64,000 bases of DNA from Collybia mongolica. Lineage: Eukaryota > Basidiomycota > Agaricomycetes > Agaricales > Clitocybaceae. The stretch spans positions 6,820,001 to 6,884,000 of the forward strand of contig JAAXNY010000001.1 in the NCBI GenBank assembly GCA_013420905.1, in the 5' to 3' direction. A model generated the notes under the pieces. The model ran no database searches and was not told the DNA's origin. It was given only the letters and a program-made list of their open reading frames with translations. Made by a program: the position numbers and the translations under genes. Positions 56,370-64,000 of this stretch are shown here, piece by piece (within the stretch, counting starts at the first letter, position 1; each line of letters opens with the position of its first letter).

Positions 56370-59041
56370 TAATTGTTAATTTTGTGGAAATATAGGGAAA
56401 AGGAAAGAGTACGAGTTATAAGAGAAGGTCGACACTTCTGGGGTAATTTAGGTGTTGAACGTTAATCTCGGACCAAAATAGTGGGGTGTTTGAAAGTAGA
56501 GTTGATGAAGAGTGACTTGGGTAACTTTAAATAATGGTGGTCAGAGAGTGACAACGGTCCGGGATGACACTAACCAAATCTGGTCAATTTCTCACTGTCG
56601 ATAACAATGATAGGCGAGTTTCTAACAAAGTGAGATAACTCGAGGAGAAAGAGACGATGGGTAGTGAAGAGTTTCTCTAGCCCAACTCTTCAAGCAGGAC
56701 TTGGAATCAGAGTCGCACGCAAATGCGATCTGCAAGCTCGATTTATAAGACTCTCACCTAAGAATTGATTTCTGTTTCCGCGTACGGACGTCGGCGCCTC
56801 GAGCTCTACAGTTTATAATGTATGATATATGTGCTGTGGGATCTAAGGACGAGGTACAATGCTCTCTGTGGCCTAAACACCTCTTTATACCCTATGCGGT
56901 GATCATCTATTACGCCAGACCACTCAACACATGTCGTTTATGCGTAATAGCCGAAAAAGAGGGTTGGCCCACCAAGAACAACATTTGGCACTGGCATGCC
57001 TATAAAGCTTAGAGTTCTCGGCAGCGTTCAGCGCTCCGCTTTTGATATTTGTTGCACTAATTGAGTACCTGCCTTCCAGCTGTGACTTGACAACCCAGGT
57101 GATATCCCTCCGGACCAACTCCCGCCCTCGCATCACCGTTGATTGTAGTATGCCTTGTGGGCCACTACTGGCAAACTCAGGGCAACTATACTATGTAAAC
57201 GGATCCTAATCATCCAATAACAATGTCGGAACATGTGTGATATCTTTGACCCTTGGTGGTATTCCTCCTTGACATGTCATCATCCGCCAGCAGTGGTCAA
57301 TTCAAAAGAATCATTGACCTGAAATACTGGATCTGTGATGATGCCTACTAAAGGCACTTTGTGTTTTCTGGAATCTCGGCAGAAGGTTCCATATCTAAAA
57401 AGCTAGAGCCGTGGATCAATAATTTGGATACATTACCAATAAGCCTGTCCGTATTCTGATCCCACCTGAGGTGCTTCACCATGCATGAACATCTGAGGAC
57501 CATTGCTAGTGTGGTTTCGTCGAGGAACAGTTCGTGGGAGAGGCTGTTAATGGTCAAGAGCTATCACACAACTGTTACCTCACGGCGATATCCCGGCCAC
57601 ACAGTTGGGAAGTCAAGTTCACCACTTTACAGGGATCTAAATTCGTGAATATAAGATTATCGAGGTCAACATCATTCGAGGTTTTATGCCGCCATCAAGG
57701 CCGCTTGAGTCCCTTTGGAATCTCTTGCCAATGATTTATATCTCATTAACACTAAATTCTGCTCCTTTTCCTTGATCTAACAGCTCCGCGGAGTTTAACA
57801 CCTCGATATCGCGGATTAACAGGTACTATACTTGGCGCTGGGTTTGAAAACGGGTAGGTTTTTGAAAACTCGGAACATCTATGTCTCCCGCGAACTTGGG
57901 CACTCTGGCGCTTCGGAACAGGTGCTCAGTGTTCATACGAAGTGGGCTGTCAAGTTTACCCGAAGGAAATCCATGGAGTTTTGGTAAAACTGGAGGGAAG
58001 GTGGGCAAAGGTTTGAAATCCCGGTAGAAAACCACATCTGAATGATTGTTGAGATGTAAAATTGCAGAAGAAATTTGATACAATACAATCTTATATATAT
58101 GCAAAGCTCTATGTCAAATCCCAGGTCCTAGTAGTGGCTGTAGCGTTCATGGTGGAGAGTTTGAAATGAGCGTGACAATCCATCCTGAGCGGGGTTTCAA
58201 ATCGCAAACTTAAATTAATCGTCGATCGCGCCCTGGCGCGCGTGATGAACGCGTCGATAACCACTTTACATCCTTCGCAAATAATACTCAATCTAATCAT
58301 GCACAAGGATCTACCCCTGTGTGCTCCAACGTGCTTCCTTATTCTCCGTATCCTAGCCACTTCAACGGGACATCGTATCCAGGTTACATCACACATAATC
58401 CATCTTATTACAATGTCAATACTTATCCTTCACATTAGTAGTACAACACTCACCATTGTAGTTACTTCAAACTGTAGCATATTACACCCTTGGAACCCCA
58501 CCCACGCACATAGACACGATATAACATTGATCATCGCGACTTGTCAGTGCAGTGACAATGATCGTGTCGCGTTGCTGGTGCCGAGCGGAGAGTGAATCGG
58601 CTTGATAGGCACCGTGACTGATGTGACTCAAATCTTTTCAAAAACTCACCTTTCAGTTCCGGCAAGGTGCTCCCCAGGATGCAACTACTGGTATTTGACT
58701 TTTTATACATAGGTGTCTAGGTTAGAAGCATATATGCCCCCAAAAGAAAGCCGGTAGCCCATATCTGCCAGAAAGTAGGTTTCCGAGACAGGTTTTCAAA
58801 AGTTTTCAAAAACCTACCCTACGATAGTAGCATCAGCTCGCATAGAACTAGTGCATTTTGATGGGAACATACGTGATGTATATCAGACGCGACGAGAAAG
58901 GTACATAGGTAGCATGCGCATTAGATGCTAGGTATAATGCAAAAGGTGATATCGTGATAAACGTTAATTGTATATAGATGGGTTGTGATGATGCCTAGAT
59001 GGCTCTTCTAAAATTTATAATGCAAGGTATATCATTCAAAC
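56370..59041. other. Long intergenic region with an inverted-repeat unit
   Basis: About 2.7 kb without a recognised gene. A 19 bp inverted repeat bounds 57852-58819. Inside it, a frame from about 58200 to 58440 (+) reads NHFTSFANNTQSNHAQGSTP and on to NVNTYPSH before a double TAG. It is protein-like but has no start codon, so it may be the last exon of a lost gene. Confidence 0.45.
57852..58819. repeat. Unit bounded by 19 bp inverted repeats
   Basis: GGGTAGGTTTTTGAAAACT near 57852-57871 returns as its exact reverse complement AGTTTTCAAAAACCTACCC at about 58801-58819. The outer flanks show no target duplication. It may be a MITE or relic transposon whose duplication has decayed, or a chance pair of diverged repeats. 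Confidence 0.4.
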
Positions 59042-60610
59042 TTATCTGGGATCTAAAACCTCCAAAACAGATTCGAGAACCACTTTTGGTTGCAGGAGCA
59101 TTCGCTGTTCAAGCGTCACGTCGTGGGCTTCTAGAGGTTCACTACCACGTAATCGCGTCGTACACCTTAGGCCAAGTTCTGTCGTGGCGAGGATGGACCC
59201 CTCCGAGGGGACATAATCGCCGAAAGCGTCAGACATGCCGTTTGAATCATAAGCGGTATTTTGATTCACGGTAATAACATCAAAGCATGTTGACATGATG
59301 TCTTCCCGCATTACACGAGCAAGTCTCGTTACGGATTTCGATATCCGCCGGACTTGATCGCCAAAACGTAGTCGAAGGCCATCTCGAGATGTAGATGACA
59401 CTGTTTCGTAACTCAGGCATCCCGCAACAATAAATATATCGGACGACCATCTGAGTATAGTGTCACAAAGGTCATTGATGGCGTAGTCTGCCAGTGTAGG
59501 AAAAATTGCATGTATATGTTTATGCGTAAGGGCGCGCCATTTCGAGGATGTTGGTTGCGATTCTGCAACGGGGAAGTGTCATTATAGTGGCTTCATCGAG
59601 AGTGGGTCAATCGTACCTGCGATAGTCATTCGGGAATAGATTTGAGAAAGCACTGCGTCAGACTTCGCTGGGAAACCAATACAAAACGAAGAGAGTGCAC
59701 GTGTAATGCAGATCGAAACGCATCCCTGTAATGCGAGCTGAACGAGTATCGGATCCTGGGAATGGTCTCGGTTGGACAGTATGCGGGTGAGATTGGGCCC
59801 AAGTCTTGATGACGTGTCATGCATTGCTTGCACGGACCTGGACGAAGATGGGCGGGAATCCCTGTCGAATGTGCATAGCTCAGTGGCCGATGCTGCGAAT
59901 TGGAGAATCTCGGAGTTGATGTCGTGGACTGCCTGGAGGACCTGAGCACCGGACCAGCTGTCTGTTCTCGTCATATATGTTTCGGAACTGCGTATCCGTG
60001 CCCGTTCTTCCTCAGATCCCGCCAGAGACAGAGCCCGCTCCTCGTCGGTTTGTTGTTTGGAATGTCCATTGGTCAACCCAGATATAATTCTCATATCTAA
60101 CGAGCTATGGCGGGAGTGTAAATCCTTGGGCACGGGCAGAGGTTGGTGTTGCGGTCCGACATCACTGCGTCGTCGTTCGGTCATAGCACGTTCTTTGTCC
60201 CTTTCTCTCCTCATCTTCTCTAGTTCTGCGTCTCTGGCCCTCAGCAGTTCCCTCGTCTCTTTCAATGCTCTTTCTAGCATTTTGCATCGTTCTTCTAACC
60301 TGACCACGTCCGACCGAGATTTCGCCAGCTCATGTTTCGTGACGTCAAGTTCTCGGCGCATGGATGATGGAGCCAGACCTGCGATTGAGCTTGTTGGTGA
60401 ATGACAAGCTGCATCCAATCTTTCACGTAAGGCGCACTCTCGGCTTATAAGGTCCTGGTCAGGGATGACAGGCTGCTTCGTGGTTGGAGAAACGGGGTGA
60501 GAGTCGTGTGGAGATTGCGCCGAAAAAGTAAAGGTTGGACTGTGTTGGGAGAAAAAATCGACGGCGGTGTCGTATATACCTCTGATGTGCGAGTTAGCGA
60601 TGGGGAGCAT
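59042..60610 (-). CDS. Coiled-coil protein of unknown function
   Basis: Two exons, 60610-59617 and 59562-59042, give 504 aa. Residues ~80-150 form a strongly charged coiled coil (RRELDVTKHELAKSRSDVVR, then LEERCKMLERALKETRELLR and KMRRERDKERAMTERRR). The rest is helical and less charged, with QAVHDINSEILQFAASATEL, ICITRALSSFCIGFPAKSDA and, after the splice, HAIFPTLADYAINDLCDTIL. I recall this layout from many agaricomycete hypothetical proteins, but no function is assigned. ATG 60610 is taken as start because the frame upstream opens with GTG. No signal peptide or membrane helix is seen. Confidence 0.7.
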
Positions 60611-61077
60611 GTCTGTGAGAATGACAACACCAAACACTCTGCGATAATCGCTGATTCAAAAGCACCTGCCGTTCCTCTTTAGAGCAACAGATATTGGAGC
60701 ATGATCACGATATGGCAGATAGGCATCAATCTAAAGGCAACTCCGACGGCAGCGTTTGTACTCGTGAACACCAGCAGGTGGACCCAGGGTTCTTGCGCTG
60801 CGGCACGGGGGGGCAGCGGAAAAAACACGTACTTGGCTTGGACAGTTGAACCGCGTTAAAACAGCGTGGGTCGCTAGATGTAGACTGTTTGTATTGATTC
60901 AGGGTCCAACGGCTTCTGTCAATCCGCCATGAGAGCGCAAATTTTTACAGACGCATCAAACACGAGGATTCCTTTCTTTCCTTGAATCGTACATATACGC
61001 GCGGCCTGTGCTCATCCTATCGCTGCAACACGAACCACACCTAGTTCACCACTTTCCCATCTAATCGTCTTTAGCCC
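60611..61077. promoter_or_regulatory. Divergent promoter region
   Basis: 467 bp between the coiled-coil gene (-) and the Hsp70-like gene (+), with start codons facing away from each other. Specific elements such as heat-shock boxes were not clearly seen. Confidence 0.4.
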
Positions 61078-64000
61078 ATGGTTGGCAACATGAAGTCTGC
61101 TACCGAGAACCGGAAACCCTACAGCGGGCTCACCCGGTCACTGGTTATCGCAATTGACGTCGGAACAACCTTTAGTGGAGTGCGACGATCTCCGATTATT
61201 CAAAGATGTCTTGGCTTATGACTTGTCTTCTGTATTCTAGGTATCCTACGCAATACTTGAACCAGGAGAAATCCCAAAGATACAAGGCGTTACTCGGTAC
61301 CAGGAGTTTCATTCAGCCATCACCTAAAGCTTATTGTAATTTTCCTAGATTTCCTGGACAAGAACATGTCGCCGGAAACTCCAAGATACCTTCCGTGGTA
61401 TATTATGACAAGCACGGAAAGATGATGGTTGCAGGTGCTGAAGCAGATACCTCCGCCGCTCAGTCCCAGGCCGAAGATGAAGGCTGGATTAAGACAGAGC
61501 TGTACGACTACACAGTTTCTCGATTTAAGCATCTATAACTTGACCTCAACAGATTCAAATTACGATTACGACCCCGGACGATGCAGCTGAACATGAATGG
61601 AATGCGACTTGGACCGCTTCCTCGCCGCAAGACTGCCGTACATGTGTTCGGCGACTTCCTGGCTTATCTATACCGATGTACAAGAAACTTTATCATCGAT
61701 ACCTACGGAAATGGGGCAGCCCTCTGGAACGCCGTCGAAACTAACATCCAGTTTGTCCTGTCGCATCCAAATGGGTGGGAAGGAGCGCAACAAACTAAGA
61801 TGCGGAGGAGCGCTATTTATGGCGGCTTGATACCGGATACTAACGAAGGGAAAGCAAGAATACGCTTTGTGACTGAGGGTGAGGCGAGTTTGCACGCCTG
61901 TGTATTGAATGGTCTTGCATCAGATGTTCTTTCGGTGTGTTCCTCCGTATACTGTGTATTTTTCGCTCTTCAAGACACCCATGTAGAATCCATCAAAGCA
62001 CGGTTTCTTAATCGCAGACGCAGGCGGTGGCACGCTTGATATTAGTGCCTATGCTATTCGCGGAACATCGCCTCTAGTAATGGAAGAAGTTGCACCCCCC
62101 GATTGTGAGTTTCCCACCGAATCTTCGGAGCTATTCGGCTTTAAGGTTCGTTTCCAGGTATTTTTGCAGGCTCTGTCTTCGTTAGCAGGAGGGCCAGAGA
62201 ATTCTTAGAAGGTAACGCCTTATTCTATTACATTTGCGTTCGAATTTGACTCTATCGGCAGAAAAGCTTAAAAGTTCAAAATATGGAACGCCCGCGGCTC
62301 TGGACCACATCACCCATCGGTTTGACGAAACCACGAAACGGCTATTCCGCGATAGGACTGATCTTCAATTCATACCTTTTGGTTCTCCTCTTGATAAGGT
62401 TTTTCGGCCTACTGTCTCTTATTAATTGTTTAACACTTCAGACAGGATTTGGCGGTCGGTATCCGTGGGGGACAGCTAAAACTGACAGGGTAACTGACTC
62501 TGTCTCTCTGATGACTTAATTGATCTTAATCCTTTTGACAGAAATGAAGGTTTGAAGTTTAGCAACACTTCGTTACAATATATCTGAAATGGTGAGACAG
62601 TTGCCAATCTCTTCGAACCTTCCGTAGATGGTACGTTATTGAGTTATATGATAACAACCCAGCTAAAACTTAAGCCAGCTGCGGTCAATGCCATCAAGGC
62701 ACAGATAGAGGCGTCCCATGGCATTATCAGGGTAATTGTAGCGGGTTGCCCGTCGTATTTGCGAGCTTAGAATATTTCCTTTAGTCAGTCTTTCTCGTAG
62801 GAGGATATGCCGCATCACCATGGTTATTCAAGTAGGTTACCCCGAAAGCTCAACGTTCCCATGAACTTATTGTTTGTTAAGCCAGCTGCAAGAGCGGTTG
62901 GCCCCCCTACGCGTTACGGTCAGTAGGCCGGACACGCAAACGTGCGTATATACCTCCCACTTCTAATCCATGTCTAAATCTTTCATTTAGGTCAAAGGCT
63001 GTCGCAGATGGGGCCATTGGCTTTTATTGTGACCATCATGTGTCTGCCCGCATGTCTAAATTCATGTATGGAGTTGAATTCCTGCGTGAGCTAAATCCAC
63101 AAGATCCAGATCATGTCGCGCGTAAGGAGAGATTATGCGAGCTTCCTTCTGGGCCCAAACTCCTTCCAGATGCGTTTGACTGTATCCTCAACCGGGTCTG
63201 TTGTTCTCATGATGGCATTAACTTCACCTGACCCGCAAATACAGAGTGTTAGAGTCAAGGAATCGACAGTTTTCACAAGAAAGTACTGCACTGAGCTTAC
63301 AAGTTTGTCAATGCTCTCCGTATTTGAGGTCGAAATTTGGTGCTATAGGGGGGGTAATGTAGTTCCCAAATGGATAGACAGACAAGCTGGTCGGTTAATT
63401 CCTTCAGACAGCGTTAAGAAGGCTAATTCATACTGTCCGGGCTTAGATGACTTCTCCACATTGTGCGTGGTGCGCGCGGATCTGTCTCCCTTGAGCAGCA
63501 GTGCAGAACCTAAACCCGGGAAAAACGGGAAGACATACTGGACTATCGTATTCTCTGTCGAGATTCATTTTGGTCTTACTGAATTCAGGGCCCGCATTAA
63601 ATGGGTTGACGGTGTACGCACAGTGCTTAATATTTCTGGCATCTCTAATACATTTTTTTTAGGGTAAAACGAAATAGTAAGTTCAAAGCAGCCGTTGTTG
63701 TGTTTTAGTAACAGTGCTTCCTAGTGGACCCGCTTCCATCATTTATAATGAGAGAGGGCATCGTGCCGAGGAAGAAGAACCGGACTCCTATCCAGAAGAC
63801 GATGCAATGAACGGTTCTTCACCTCGAAATGATCGGCTTCGCTCAGAGCCTCCGTCAGGCTCTCGCACACCTGAACAACATTTTCCTCCTGCAAGCGGAG
63901 AGCCTAGCCGACGCGGGTCTACCTTCGAACCCCCCAGACAAGACCCAATGCCGTTGGAGATTCCCGATGTACTTCGGGAGCGAACTTCTTCATTATCTAG
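61078..64000 (+). CDS. Hsp70/HSPA12-like ATPase, partial at the window end
   Basis: Actin-fold ATPase of the Hsp70-like group expanded in Agaricomycetes. Spliced from many short exons, it reads MVGNMKSATENRKPYSGLTR, then SLVIAIDVGTTFSG/VSYAIL (phosphate-1 loop), KIPSVVYYDKHGKMMV, AVHVFGDFLAYLYRCTRNFI, HPNGWEGAQQTKMRRSAIYG, FLIADAGGGTLDISAY (phosphate-2, about 62010-62050), FLVGGYAASPWLF (adenosine loop, about 62790) and KAVADGAIGFY. No canonical substrate-binding domain is present; a beta-rich C-terminal part follows (TYWTIVFSVEIHFGLTEF, ARIKWVD). After about 63620 the splicing is unclear; a frame reading PSGPASIIYNERGHRAEEEE and an acidic, Ser/Pro-rich tail runs open to position 64000. Function is unknown beyond likely ATP binding. 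Confidence 0.8.

Noticed and set aside
58242..58595. 117-aa frame on the plus strand beginning MMNASITTLHPSQ
   Set aside because: The overlapping frame (NHFTSFANN...) looks more protein-like, and neither forms a complete gene.
1..64000. tRNA, rRNA, snoRNA, CRISPR arrays and secondary-metabolite clusters
   Set aside because: I scanned for tRNA B-box-like motifs and repeat-spacer patterns and found none convincing; CRISPR is not expected in a fungal nuclear genome; no synthase or P450 set is present. A tRNAscan or Rfam run would be decisive for RNAs.

Overview
The window is nuclear DNA of a filamentous fungus, almost certainly a mushroom-forming basidiomycete (Agaricomycetes). The evidence is small genes cut by many 45-80 bp GT-AG introns, gene families typical of that class (a single-TM mucin-like protein with an FDDNEAIKWPELN-type juxtamembrane motif, a multi-exon thaumatin-like protein, an expanded-type Hsp70-like ATPase, a three-module paladin-like phosphatase), and a block of CpG-poor transposon relics. 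All introns, starts and stops below were read by eye from the sequence; no alignment was run.

Layout. Left arm, 1-22.7 kb: an Hst3/Hst4-like sirtuin (1813-3784, +); a mucin-like single-pass membrane protein (6624-7906, +); a thaumatin-like secreted protein (8449-9302, -); a paladin-like protein with three CX5R phosphatase modules (10659-16627, +); a GT-B glycosyltransferase-like protein (17112-19291, +); and a vacuolar-type amino acid transporter (19834-22703, +). The transporter is bracketed by inverted copies of one small MITE, and a second MITE follows directly.

Middle, about 23.5-35.5 kb: a gene-free transposon island with very few CpG dinucleotides. It holds two near-identical 1,608 bp Tc1/mariner elements in opposite orientation, each with an intact 339-aa DD34E transposase and TA duplications; a 544 bp MITE with 13 bp perfect inverted repeats; two solo LTRs with perfect 5-bp target duplications (AATGC, AGATG); and decayed minus-strand coding of a DDE-1 type transposase next to a Ulp1-like cysteine protease.

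Right arm, 35.8-64 kb: mostly housekeeping genes. These are a peroxiredoxin-like (AhpC/TSA, PRXL2-type) protein (-); an NDUFAF7-type complex I methyltransferase (-), divergent from eIF6/TIF6 (+) across 229 bp; a FRA10AC1 homologue (-), convergent with eIF6; two disordered proteins of unknown function (+); then CTF8, ATG15 and neutral trehalase in tandem on the minus strand. A coiled-coil unknown (-) and an Hsp70/HSPA12-like protein that reaches the window end (+) close the window. CTF8 carries an apparent 1-bp frameshift inside its conserved GHHLLEGK motif.

No secondary-metabolite cluster, CRISPR array or RNA gene was recognised. The points most worth checking are the Ulp1-plus-DDE-1 relic pair, the CpG decay visible between two copies of the same LTR, the palindromic ends of the Tc1 elements, and the CTF8 frameshift.
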